A stretch of 64,000 nt of DNA from Acetatifactor sp. GTDB taxonomy: Bacteria > Bacillota > Clostridia > Lachnospirales > Lachnospiraceae. Of this stretch, positions 1-8,602 are shown piece after piece (within the stretch, counting starts at the first letter, position 1; every line of letters begins with the position of its first letter). The stretch is taken from NCBI GenBank assembly GCA_024693365.1, contig JAILLF010000010.1, positions 186,001-250,000 of the forward strand, written 5' to 3'. Below the pieces are notes generated by a model, which did no database searches, was not told the origin of the DNA, and saw nothing but the letters and a program-made list of their open reading frames with translations. Position numbers and translations under genes: made by a program.

Positions 1-15
1 TTACTGAATCCAGTG

Positions 16-474
16 CTACCTTAAAATTTCTTCCGAATCCAGTACTACCGTAAATGGTCCGTCATTCAATAAGGAAACTTTCATGTCGGCGCCAAATCTT
101 CCCGTTTGGACTCTGTCTTCCCCCATGATCTCTTTGCATGCCTTTACCATATAATCATATAATGGCTCGGCGATCATCTGCGGAGCGGCATTTGTAAAAG
201 AAGGACGGTTTCCTTTTCTGCAATCCGCGTACAACGTAAATTGCGAAATTAAAAGTACGCTCCCGCCAACGGAATCCAGATTCAAATTGGTTTTTCCTTC
301 TGCGTCTTCAAAGATGCGAAGACCCAATAGTTTCTTTATCATTTTGTCTGCGATTTCTTTTGTGTCATCAAGAGTAATGCCGATCAATACCAGAAATCCT
401 TTTCCTATGTTTCCAACGATTTCGCCATTCACTTTTACGCTGGCTTCGGAAACTCTTTGAACTGCCAATCTCAT
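16..474 (-). CDS. dtd: D-aminoacyl-tRNA deacylase
   Basis: Hydrolyses D-amino acids mischarged onto tRNA, a cytoplasmic proofreading step. The 152-residue length is normal. The family signature [17 protein letters not shown] and the C-terminal [11 protein letters not shown] (NxGPxT-type motif) are both present. I start at the internal ATG giving [13 protein letters not shown], the usual Dtd N-terminus; an upstream in-frame ATG would add six atypical residues. It is the last gene of a minus-strand run behind a NUDIX gene, 27 bp away. Dtd is a universal housekeeping enzyme and nothing here is odd. Confidence 0.95.
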   Translation of the reverse strand: MRLAVQRVSEASVKVNGEIVGNIGKGFLVLIGITLDDTKEIADKMIKKLLGLRIFEDAEGKTNLNLDSVGGSVLLISQFTLYADCRKGNRPSFTNAAPQMIAEPLYDYMVKACKEIMGEDRVQTGRFGADMKVSLLNDGPFTVVLDSEEILR

Positions 475-501
475 TTTGTACTCTTCTCCCATCGTTCGTC
501 A

Positions 502-1074
502 TTAATTCTTACGTATCCTTAGTCCCTGACAGAAGGCAAAGGCTGCAAGCTGCGCCCGGGAGCTAAAGGGTGCGCCTTCCTTGATCATGTGAAGCAAATC
601 ATCCGCATCATAAAAGGCAGCCTTGATCTGTTCGTTTTCAGAACAGTTTTCAAAACAAAGTGACCCTTCCACTTCGACATACGCAAAATAAGTCGTCACG
701 TCCGAGATTGCCACGGCAGCAAAGGAAGGCGGCAAAATGGCTTTAATCTCTTTAACGTGAAGACCGGTTTCTTCATAAAGTTCACGGCGGATACAATCCT
801 CGATCGACTCGTTTTCCTCGATCATTCCGGCACAAAGATTATAAATTTCCCTATTAACGCCCATGCGGAATTCTTTTAACAAGAGGAATTTTTGATTCAT
901 CGTTGCAACAATGGATACGCCGCTTGGCCGTTTCCCCAAATCGCTCACGTCTTTAAGATCCTGGCGGCTTACAATCTCATAGTTCTTCTCCCGTCCGGCT
1001 TTATTCAAGTATTTCAACTCATAATTCTTTAAGTATTTTCCGTCTTTCACTTTTTGAAGTGAGATCAATTCCAT
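502..1074 (-). CDS. NUDIX hydrolase, ADP-ribose pyrophosphatase-like
   Basis: A 190-residue NUDIX protein. The Nudix box reads from GMIEENESIEDCIRRELYEE through the following TG, matching Gx5Ex7REUxEExGU with the metal-binding glutamates intact. The upstream beta-rich segment and the length fit the ADP-ribose/nucleoside-diphosphate-sugar pyrophosphatase group (NudF-like). The exact substrate cannot be read from sequence. It lies between an RNase G-like gene and dtd in the same direction, suggesting a housekeeping sanitation role. Confidence 0.85.
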   Translation of the reverse strand: MELISLQKVKDGKYLKNYELKYLNKAGREKNYEIVSRQDLKDVSDLGKRPSGVSIVATMNQKFLLLKEFRMGVNREIYNLCAGMIEENESIEDCIRRELYEETGLHVKEIKAILPPSFAAVAISDVTTYFAYVEVEGSLCFENCSENEQIKAAFYDADDLLHMIKEGAPFSSRAQLAAFAFCQGLRIRKN

Positions 1075-1119
1075 GAAAACATCATCCTCGATTCATGTTA
1101 TGCCTATAAATGGTTTTGA

Positions 1120-2409
1120 TTACTGATTTTTATTCTTGGGAAGTGGATACTTATATTTCTTTGCCTGTTCCAAAAGCGGAGGAACGGTCTTCATGCGAGT
1201 AATCTCCATCAAGCCAAGCTTAGTGATGTCAACAACGCATGATTTTACGCGATCTCTTACGAGATGGTGTTGCATCTCCTTAAGCAGAGCTTCCTGATCC
1301 TCCGGATTTGTCATATTGATAAAATCAACCAGGATCATGCCAGAAAGATTCCGCAGTCTAATCTGAAAGGCAATCTCTACGGCTGCCTCCATGTTGATCG
1401 CGCGATAATAATCCTGTTCTCCCTTGTGTGCTTCAAATTTGCCCGAATTGACGTCGATTACCGTCAAGGCTTCCGTAGGCTCTATGATTAGATAAGCGCC
1501 TGATTTGAGCCATACGCGCGTGCTAAGAGCCCCTTCGATCTTTGTCGCAAGGCTGTACAACTTTTCCAAGGGATAATTTCTGTCTTCATATAGACGGATC
1601 TGTTTTTCTTTGGGAATAATATCGGATTCCTTCATATCTTCATATAATTCAGGATCATCCGTAACAATCTCCTGATATTCTTCCGGAAGAACGAAATGAT
1701 TGATCGCGTCCTGCCAGGGACTGGGGGGCGTTTTAATGCAGGTAAAAACGCTGCGATAAAAGGCATTTTTGAGTAGCTGATAAAACTCTTGTATTAACCC
1801 TTCCAGCGCTCCGCGAAGCACTTCCGAAGGAACGTCCCGGCATTCCGTCCGGATGATCAGTCCAACGGGCGGAAAACGATCGATGTAAGGCAAGGATTCT
1901 TCAACCCAGGTCCAAGGCAATAAATTTCCATTTTCATCAAAATATTTTCCGACGCAGATTTCTTCACGGATTTCGTTTTTTCTTTGTGCGGGAAGCTTTG
2001 TTGAAAAGTTTGTTTTATTCGAACCAAGCGCAAGCACAAAAAAACGATTTGACAAGGATATCTTGGTCGTAACGGCAGGCTGTTTCGTCTTCTGGGCCTC
2101 ACGTATTCCCTGAACAAGGATCAGATCTCCTTGTCTGGGCTGACGGTTTTTATGAACGTCTCTTTGCGTATCAGATAAATAAAATGGCGTTTGCATTTGT
2201 GAACCGGGTAGAAAACACACGAGCCCTTTTTCAATTTCGGCAAAGCATGCATTTAAATCCTTTACGACGTCACGTATCCTCGCTACGTAAATGCCACCCG
2301 TGATCTTTTCTTTTTCTCCCTGAAAGGATGCCGCCATCATTTTATTATCCTGAAGTAAAACAGCGCACCGCCTTTCATTTATTTTGGTAAAAATGAGTTT
2401 CCCGTTCAT
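1120..2409 (-). CDS. Ribonuclease E/G family protein (RNase G-like)
   Basis: 429 residues. An N-terminal S1-like segment (around residues 35-100, with GGIYVARIRDVVKDLNACFA) is followed by the RNase E/G catalytic region. The metal-site motifs EALTVIDVNSGKF and GMILVDFINM carry the expected aspartates. The protein stops shortly after LGLMEITRMK and lacks the CPxC Zn-link motif that tetramerises E. coli RNase E/G. It may therefore use a different oligomer contact, as other short Firmicutes forms appear to. It sits directly downstream of the two radical-SAM-linked genes, a conserved neighbourhood for this family. Expected role: endonucleolytic processing of rRNA and mRNA. Confidence 0.88.
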   Translation of the reverse strand: MNGKLIFTKINERRCAVLLQDNKMMAASFQGEKEKITGGIYVARIRDVVKDLNACFAEIEKGLVCFLPGSQMQTPFYLSDTQRDVHKNRQPRQGDLILVQGIREAQKTKQPAVTTKISLSNRFFVLALGSNKTNFSTKLPAQRKNEIREEICVGKYFDENGNLLPWTWVEESLPYIDRFPPVGLIIRTECRDVPSEVLRGALEGLIQEFYQLLKNAFYRSVFTCIKTPPSPWQDAINHFVLPEEYQEIVTDDPELYEDMKESDIIPKEKQIRLYEDRNYPLEKLYSLATKIEGALSTRVWLKSGAYLIIEPTEALTVIDVNSGKFEAHKGEQDYYRAINMEAAVEIAFQIRLRNLSGMILVDFINMTNPEDQEALLKEMQHHLVRDRVKSCVVDITKLGLMEITRMKTVPPLLEQAKKYKYPLPKNKNQ

Positions 2410-2454
2410 GTTACAAAATTTCCTTTGATCAATTCTTATATTTCATGGTAAAAA

Positions 2455-3198
2455 TCAAAAAACAGAACCAACTTCATCCATGGGAATCAGATCTCCCGGA
2501 TCTTCTTCCGATGCATTGATCCTGGCATAAACGTCCAGTCTCGTAATCTTAAGCGCATTTTCGGACAGAGCTTCCCCGCGTTCCTGCAAAAGTGCTTCCA
2601 ACACCTGGAAAGGCTTTACGTTATCTCCGCTGGAGGCATCTAAAGTCATCGTAAGAAATTTACCCGCATCATTCCAAGCGAAATCATAAATGCCCTTGCG
2701 CAGGTCCACTTCCCGCGGCCCCTTTTTCCCTTCCTTCACGTAAGGAATGGATTCTTTTGCAAGAAATGCATCCAAACGAGCGTGAACGCTCTCAGAATAT
2801 TCCAGAAAAATACTTGGAACGCGGCCTTCAAAAAATTCAACCTTATATTTTGCAGCCGCAACGCTGGCCATGGCATTTCCGGCACCTTCCGGCAAAAGCT
2901 TTGCACTGACGATCTTGATCTCAGGAACGCTCGCAGCGTTCAGCCTTTCAATGACGTCATCGGACGAAGTTAGGGTTCCCACCTCAACGTCCATGTATTC
3001 GCCCAGACTTTCCAAGCCAACGCTGAGTGGTGCCGCAAAGGTTAGAATCTGATGCGGGCTAAATCCCGTCGTGTAGCAAACGTCGATTTGTGCCCTGCGT
3101 AGACATTTTTGAAAAAAACGCATGACGTCAAGATGTCCAATGTATTGAATGGCACCGGTCTTTTGAAATTTTATGCGAAGCTTGTAATGATCACTCAT
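2455..3198 (-). CDS. TIGR03936-type (DUF2344) radical-SAM-linked protein
   Basis: About 247 residues. The start is placed at the ATG giving MSDHYKLRIKFQKTGAIQYI, because this family begins with an RxxFxKxGxxxYIGHLDxMRxFQ motif and the longer ORF start adds an unrelated N-terminus. The start overlaps the end of the upstream radical SAM gene by 8 bp, implying translational coupling. In many bacteria the two are fused or adjacent, next to RNase E/G. The molecular function is unknown; an RNA- or ribosome-associated modification partner is a guess from context. Confidence 0.85.
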   Translation of the reverse strand: MSDHYKLRIKFQKTGAIQYIGHLDVMRFFQKCLRRAQIDVCYTTGFSPHQILTFAAPLSVGLESLGEYMDVEVGTLTSSDDVIERLNAASVPEIKIVSAKLLPEGAGNAMASVAAAKYKVEFFEGRVPSIFLEYSESVHARLDAFLAKESIPYVKEGKKGPREVDLRKGIYDFAWNDAGKFLTMTLDASSGDNVKPFQVLEALLQERGEALSENALKITRLDVYARINASEEDPGDLIPMDEVGSVF

Positions 3199-5080
3199 GA
3201 TCCAATGCCCTTTCCTCAAAGCAGATGCCGCCGCCAAATCTTGCCGCGCCGCAGCCCTGACATTTTAATTTACAATTCTCGGAAATCTTCTCTGCCTGTG
3301 CCTTGAGCCATTCCCTTTTCAGGAATTCCTTCGTAACGCCGGCGTCAATAAAATCCCAGGGGAAGATTTCGTTCAAGTCGCGTGGCCTGGACGTATAGAA
3401 TTCCGGCGTAAGGCCGCATTCCTTGATCGTATCAATCCAGGTCTGATGCTTATAGTATTCACTCCAGGCATCATAAAAACAGCCCTTTTGGTAAACCTTT
3501 AAGATGACTTCGGCCAATCTTCTGTCACCTCTTGCCAGCACGCCTTCCATAACGCTGGCATCAGCCTCATGCCAGTTATATTTAATACTCTTTTGATTTA
3601 ACTGTTCAGAGATGCATTTCCTGGTAAAATATGCCTTTTCCACAAACTCATCCTTCGTGCACTGCGGCGCCCACTGGAAGGGCGTAAAAGGCTTTGGCAC
3701 AAAGAACGAGGTACTGGCAACGATCTGAACGCGTCCATTGACGCGCTTGTCCTTTGGCACGGTATCAAAGAATTCCGCAGCAATCTTATTACAAAGCTCA
3801 GCGATTCCGCGGATGTCCTCCTCCGTCTCCGTAGGCTGTCCAAGCATAAAATAAAGCTTAACCCGAGTCCAACCGCCTTCGAAAGCAAGATGAGAGCCCT
3901 TAAGGATCACTTCTTCCGTCAACCCCTTATTAATGACGTTGCGAAGTCTTTGGCTGCCAGCCTCAGGCGCAAAGGTTAGGCTGGATTTTTTTACGTCCTG
4001 CACCTTGCTCATAACGTCCAGTGAAAACGCGTCAATACGAAGGCTGGGAAGGGAAATGTTTACGTGCCGCTGATTGCATTCTTCAATCAAATAATCGATC
4101 AGCTCCGGCAGCTTTGAATAGTCACTGGAGCTCAAGGAACTCAAGGTTAACTCTTCGTGACCCGTGTTATTCAGCATTTCAATCGCATATTCCTTAAGCT
4201 TTTCAACATTACGCTCACGCACCGGACGATAGAGCTGTCCCGCCTGGCAGAAACGGCATCCGCGGATGCAACCTCTTTGAATCTCCAAAACGACCCGGTC
4301 CTGGGTAATCTTTACGTAAGGAACCACGGGTTTCATGGGATAATACGTATTGGTAAGATCCATCTCGACTTCTTTTAAGATCCGTGCGGGAACGTCTTCA
4401 TATTTGGGCGTAAAAGCCTTTACGGTGCCATCCTCGTGATAAGTTACTTCATAGAGAGATGGTACGTACATGCCGGGGATCTTTGATGCTTCCCGAAGGA
4501 ATTTTGCGCGGTCAAAGCCGGCTTTCTTGTGCTTCCGGTACAGGGCAATCAGCTCAGCGTATCGGGTTTCCCCTTCGCCAATATAGAACAAATCAAAAAA
4601 ATCAGCGATGGGTTCCGGATTATAGGTACAAGGTCCCCCGCCAATCACGATGGGTTGCTCGTTTGTTCTGTCCTTTGACAAAAGCGGTATCTGTGCCAGA
4701 TCCAGAACCTGTAAAATGTTTGTGTAGCACATCTCATACTGGATCGTGATGCCAAGAAAATCAAAATCCTTAATTGGATCCTGGGATTCCAAGGCAAACA
4801 AGGGAATGCAGTCCCTTCTCATGATGGCGTCAAGATCGAGCCAGGGAGAATAAACGCGTTCACACCACACGCCCTCCATCTGGTTAAACATGTCATATAA
4901 AATCTGAATGCCGAGATGTGACATGCCTATCTCATATACATCCGGAAAACACATGGCAAATCGCACGTCAACCTGAGTCGGATCCTTAATCACGGAATTA
5001 TATTCATGCCCAATATAACGGGCAGGCTTTTCAATTTGCATTAAGACGTCGCGGGACAACGCCAAGGAATCATTATACAC
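3191..5080 (-). CDS. TIGR03960-family B12-binding-like radical SAM protein
   Basis: 629 residues. The N-terminal half resembles a B12-binding-type Rossmann region (DVRFAMCFPDVYEIGMSHLG, then the GGGPCTYNPEPI motif). A radical SAM domain follows, with the [4Fe-4S] motif in RGCIRGCRFCQAG near residues 270-283. The C-terminus has a CKLKCQGCGAARFGGG cysteine cluster. The reaction is not established for this family. It overlaps its DUF2344 partner by 8 bp downstream and the membrane protein gene by 8 bp upstream, so the run is tightly coupled. Length and motifs are normal for the family. Confidence 0.9.
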   Translation of the reverse strand: MYNDSLALSRDVLMQIEKPARYIGHEYNSVIKDPTQVDVRFAMCFPDVYEIGMSHLGIQILYDMFNQMEGVWCERVYSPWLDLDAIMRRDCIPLFALESQDPIKDFDFLGITIQYEMCYTNILQVLDLAQIPLLSKDRTNEQPIVIGGGPCTYNPEPIADFFDLFYIGEGETRYAELIALYRKHKKAGFDRAKFLREASKIPGMYVPSLYEVTYHEDGTVKAFTPKYEDVPARILKEVEMDLTNTYYPMKPVVPYVKITQDRVVLEIQRGCIRGCRFCQAGQLYRPVRERNVEKLKEYAIEMLNNTGHEELTLSSLSSSDYSKLPELIDYLIEECNQRHVNISLPSLRIDAFSLDVMSKVQDVKKSSLTFAPEAGSQRLRNVINKGLTEEVILKGSHLAFEGGWTRVKLYFMLGQPTETEEDIRGIAELCNKIAAEFFDTVPKDKRVNGRVQIVASTSFFVPKPFTPFQWAPQCTKDEFVEKAYFTRKCISEQLNQKSIKYNWHEADASVMEGVLARGDRRLAEVILKVYQKGCFYDAWSEYYKHQTWIDTIKECGLTPEFYTSRPRDLNEIFPWDFIDAGVTKEFLKREWLKAQAEKISENCKLKCQGCGAARFGGGICFEERALDHE

Positions 5081-6317
5081 TCTTGTTTTTCCTCCTGTAA
5101 GCCAGCTGCATCTGTTTTAAGTCATCTTTGGAACAAGATAGGTTGGAATATCTGGCTTTCTCATAAATTTCAGCAAGCTCAGGATTCTTTTCCATCGCCG
5201 AAAACTCTCTTGCCGTTGTTCTGTAAAGCTCGGACGAGGTTAACTCACTGGCCATGGCTTTCCTGCGGTAAAGCTTTCGTATGCGAACGGTGACCGTATC
5301 ATTCTGGTCGTCCGTATCTTTCGAAACAACGTTTTCCACGGCAATCTTTTCCCTGACGTCCTTAATTTCTTCCTCTTCTTCCGATACCACGTAAGGATGT
5401 TTCGAAAATACCGCAACCAAATGCTTAATAATTTTAATCATGATATGGATCAAAAACACGACAACCACAAGGATTGCCAGTGCAAATATCATCTTTTCCA
5501 ATATTTTCCAAAAGATGGAGGTATTGGGTGGAGGTAAAAACATATTTTCCACCTGTTCCGATTCCGTACCATCGGATGCAAGATGATATTCCTTATCCCG
5601 GAATAATAGTTTGCCCAGAAATCGGAGCACAATCCTTGCGATCTGATTGAACTTATTCAAAACCTTATGGAAAAACTCATCTGAAATGGTAGTGCTGACG
5701 ATGATCGTTAACGGCAAAATTAAAAGAGACAAATATTTTGTCGCAGCCGACATGCCTGAGAATAAAATCTTTTTGTCCGGCATGTTGGAAGAGGTCTCAT
5801 CATTAATGCTTGTAAAGTGAACGTATTGATCCACGTAAAATGCCATAAAGTAAGATAACGCGGATAACGTGACGGAAAGATAACTGTAAAAAGGCACGTA
5901 AGAATGATTCGTAACGAGTGCGATCGTTGCAAAAATTAAATTCGCCGCCATGGGAAACAACGGATGGATCGGAAAAGTAAAGCTTCCTTTTCTCCGAAAA
6001 AACCGGATGGCAGACATTGCCAGATAAAACATGGCAGTCATATAATAATATGACTTAAAATATGCTGATTCCATTGGGAATAAGGCAATAATTCCAAAAT
6101 ATACGACAAATGACGCAAGCATCAAAAGAAAGCTTTGTATCAGTTCTCTGGCGCTGAAAAGTACTACAGGAAAGGTTCCCAGGAGGATCCAACAGATCAG
6201 TTCCGAACCGGTCAGGGAATTGATCTCAGGGAAAAAGAGAACAAAGAGGAAGATCGTCCAATGATTTGTCATGGCCGCAAAAAATTCTCTAAGCAGTATG
6301 GTTTTGGGTCTGCGCAT
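5073..6317 (-). CDS. DUF4129-type multi-pass membrane protein
   Basis: 414 residues. The N-terminal half has five or six hydrophobic segments. Further membrane spans lie near LSLLILPLTIIVSTTI and ILVVVVFLIHIMI. The cytoplasmic tail ends in a DUF4129-like motif (LYRRKAMASELTSSELYRTT, then LAEIYEKARYS). I chose the ATG preceded by AAAGGAGAGGACAAG rather than the upstream in-frame ATG. It is the third gene of a MoxR-DUF58-membrane-protein cluster. Such clusters usually pair a chaperone-like AAA ATPase with membrane client proteins; the client role here is inferred. Confidence 0.75.
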   Translation of the reverse strand: MRRPKTILLREFFAAMTNHWTIFLFVLFFPEINSLTGSELICWILLGTFPVVLFSARELIQSFLLMLASFVVYFGIIALFPMESAYFKSYYYMTAMFYLAMSAIRFFRRKGSFTFPIHPLFPMAANLIFATIALVTNHSYVPFYSYLSVTLSALSYFMAFYVDQYVHFTSINDETSSNMPDKKILFSGMSAATKYLSLLILPLTIIVSTTISDEFFHKVLNKFNQIARIVLRFLGKLLFRDKEYHLASDGTESEQVENMFLPPPNTSIFWKILEKMIFALAILVVVVFLIHIMIKIIKHLVAVFSKHPYVVSEEEEEIKDVREKIAVENVVSKDTDDQNDTVTVRIRKLYRRKAMASELTSSELYRTTAREFSAMEKNPELAEIYEKARYSNLSCSKDDLKQMQLAYRRKNKSV

Positions 6318-6361
6318 CTTGTCCTCTCCTTTCACGGGATTTTTATTTTCTGACTGATTTT

Positions 6362-7483
6362 TTATATGCGGATCATTTTTAGGTTGCCATGCAGCGGGGC
6401 TGGTACCTTCTCCGGATGAAAACCACCCGTGTTGGGGTAAAACCAGGAGAAAGCTCCTCCCTGCATCGCGAATTCACAGATCAATTGCGTAAAGGCATCG
6501 GTATTGGTCGCGGAAACAAAACAAGTATAAGAATTCTCGTTGTCCAACATGATTTTCTTGGCAAACAGCTTTCCAAAATCCAACGCATCCTTTTCAACAC
6601 AGACACGTGCCAGACCACGAAGAATTGCCGATTGCTGATTCTTACCCTTTCCGGCACTTCTCATCAGCGGATCTCCCGTGATGACGTCCGGTCCGTTGCA
6701 ATAAAAGGAGACCTTGATTCCCTGATCCAATAGATACTTTACAAGGCTGGCAGCAAGCCTGATCAACAGCTCCATGTTATCATAATCTTTTATATATCTG
6801 GGATCTTCCATGTTCAAAAAGATCCGGACGGTCTTTGGTGCGGTATAATTCTTCTGATTTACCATAAAAGATCCCGTCTTTGCGGTAGCCTTCCAGTTGA
6901 TGCTCTTCATGCTGTCGAAGGGCTGATACTCCCTGATTCCCCTAAGCTCAAAGGGATCCTCATAAAGATTTCTTTTGGTGAGCATCTCGCCGTTTAATTG
7001 TTGAAGCATCATCTGAAACTCTTTATTTTCAAAGGGTTTCGGCAGAACGTAGATACATTCCGAGGGATGGGATGAGTAGTGCATTTCATAAGACATAAAA
7101 AGATCAAAACCTGTCAGATCCACGTTGTTAATCAGATAATATCCTCTTTTTGCCCCAACAAAATGAAGGGTTCTCGTGATCCGCTCTCCTCGGTTTACCT
7201 GAAATACGTCTTTGTGGTAAAACTGATCCGTGGTATCAGAACCCTTATTCTTATCAAACACTAAATGTTTATCTGTCTGAAATCTGACAATAAGTGCAGG
7301 GAGATGAAGCTTTTTGCGGTTTTCCACCACAATCTGAAGCTTTCCGTCCTGTCTTTCGACAATTTCAGAGTTCAAGAATTTCACCGTTACGTCGAGATTA
7401 TCCTTCCAATGCGCCTGATAATACTTCCGTTGGACGTAATACGCGCCAAGAATGATCACGGCGATCAAAATGGTTTGTATCAT
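6362..7483 (-). CDS. DUF58 domain-containing membrane-anchored protein
   Basis: 373 residues with one N-terminal transmembrane helix (IQTILIAVIILGAYYV). The DUF58 signature is in the middle: DPFELRGIREYQPFDSMKSI, then the INWKATAKTGSFMV segment. The rest resembles a von Willebrand A-like fold. The start codon overlaps the stop of the upstream moxR gene by 4 bp (ATGA), a classic coupled arrangement. DUF58 proteins are regular partners of MoxR ATPases in envelope-stress or protein-maturation clusters; the exact task here is unknown. Confidence 0.9.
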   Translation of the reverse strand: MIQTILIAVIILGAYYVQRKYYQAHWKDNLDVTVKFLNSEIVERQDGKLQIVVENRKKLHLPALIVRFQTDKHLVFDKNKGSDTTDQFYHKDVFQVNRGERITRTLHFVGAKRGYYLINNVDLTGFDLFMSYEMHYSSHPSECIYVLPKPFENKEFQMMLQQLNGEMLTKRNLYEDPFELRGIREYQPFDSMKSINWKATAKTGSFMVNQKNYTAPKTVRIFLNMEDPRYIKDYDNMELLIRLAASLVKYLLDQGIKVSFYCNGPDVITGDPLMRSAGKGKNQQSAILRGLARVCVEKDALDFGKLFAKKIMLDNENSYTCFVSATNTDAFTQLICEFAMQGGAFSWFYPNTGGFHPEKVPAPLHGNLKMIRI

Positions 7484-8424
7484 TTTTCAAAATCCTCTGT
7501 CGGAACAACCGTATCCTTGACAATTGATTGAATAAACTTATCGCAATCCTGACTCTTTCCATAGCCAAGAATGATCCTATGCGTAAGCACTGCCGGAGCA
7601 ACGGACTTCACGTCATCCGGGATCATAAAATTCCTGCCAAGAAAACATGCCCTTGCCTTTGCGGCATGCATGAGGGCAAGCGTTCCTCTGGGACTCACTC
7701 CCATAAGCACGTCATTGTTCTTTCTGGTAGAGCTTGTCAGACGGACAACGTAATCCAGCATGGCAGAAGAAACGTGAACTGCAGCAGCTTCCTTCCGGAC
7801 TGCCTCCAACTCTTCTCCGGTAACGACGCTGGTTAACGTATCCAAAGGATCACTGTCCATGTACTTTAACAGGATGTTGATCTCCTCTTCATGCGCCGGA
7901 AAGCCTACGGAAAGCTTCATCATAAAGCGGTCCAGCTGGGCCTCGGGAAGAGGGAACGTGCCTGCCGTTTCAACGGGGTTTTGCGTCGCAATGACAAAAA
8001 AGGGATCACCAGGCAGAAAGGTCTGTCCGTCAATGGTAACCTGGCGCTCTTCCATTACCTCCAAAAGACCGGCCTGGGTTCTAGGCGTTGCGCGGTTGAT
8101 CTCGTCGGCGAGCAAAATATTAGTAAATACGGGACCTTTTTTCATAACGAATTCCCCTGTCTTCGGGTCATAGACGTTCAGTCCAGTGACGTCCGTCGGA
8201 AGAAGATCAGGAGTAAACTGGATTCTCGAAAACTGAAGGTCAAAGGATTTCGCCAAAGCTTTTGCAAGCTTCGTTTTTCCCGTGCCAGGAACGTCTTCCA
8301 AAAGCACGTGTCCGCCCGCCACCATGGAAGTGATCAAAAGAGAAAGTACGTCTTCCTTGCCAACAATAACCTTACTTAAATTCCCCACTAATTTCTCATG
8401 AAATTCAATGCCTTTGTTTGCCAT
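7480..8424 (-). CDS. MoxR-family AAA+ ATPase
   Basis: 314 residues. Walker A is EDVPGTGKTKLAKA, Walker B is NILLADEINRA, and the sensor region is ATQNPVETAGTFPLPEAQLD, all typical of MoxR. I start at the second ATG because GGAAC and AGGGG lie upstream of it, whereas the first ATG has no ribosome site. It is promoter-proximal in a MoxR-DUF58-DUF4129 run with a good promoter at 8472-8500. MoxR proteins act as cytoplasmic chaperones that insert cofactors or remodel VWA-type partners. Confidence 0.93.
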   Translation of the reverse strand: MANKGIEFHEKLVGNLSKVIVGKEDVLSLLITSMVAGGHVLLEDVPGTGKTKLAKALAKSFDLQFSRIQFTPDLLPTDVTGLNVYDPKTGEFVMKKGPVFTNILLADEINRATPRTQAGLLEVMEERQVTIDGQTFLPGDPFFVIATQNPVETAGTFPLPEAQLDRFMMKLSVGFPAHEEEINILLKYMDSDPLDTLTSVVTGEELEAVRKEAAAVHVSSAMLDYVVRLTSSTRKNNDVLMGVSPRGTLALMHAAKARACFLGRNFMIPDDVKSVAPAVLTHRIILGYGKSQDCDKFIQSIVKDTVVPTEDFEK

Positions 8425-8471
8425 GTCCCCTTTGTTCCTTTCTGCAAAAATCATGCTTACGGATACGATTC

Positions 8472-8500
8472 ATTGTACCATAAAACTCTTTAATGCACAA
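8472..8500 (-). promoter_or_regulatory. Sigma-A-type promoter for the moxR run
   Basis: Read on the minus strand: TTGTGC, a 17-bp spacer ending TATGG, then TACAAT. The TGG before the -10 gives an extended -10. It lies about 50 bp upstream of the chosen moxR start. Confidence 0.65.
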
Positions 8501-8530
8501 TAGTTCCATTCGTCTATCACCTTCCTTATG

Positions 8531-8585
8531 GAAAAAGAAAAAAGCGGAAAACGTACGGAGACGAGTTGTCCCTTGTTTTCCGCTT
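8531..8585 (-). terminator. Intrinsic terminator of the phospholipase operon
   Basis: On the minus strand GCGGAAAAC pairs with GTTTTCCGC (arms 8575-8583 and 8544-8552). A T-rich run, TTTTTTCTTTTT, follows. It sits 20 bp after the stop of the 1091-residue gene and marks the end of the accessory operon, separating it from moxR. Confidence 0.8.
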
Positions 8586-8602
8586 CTTTTGCGCACCAAG
8601 AA

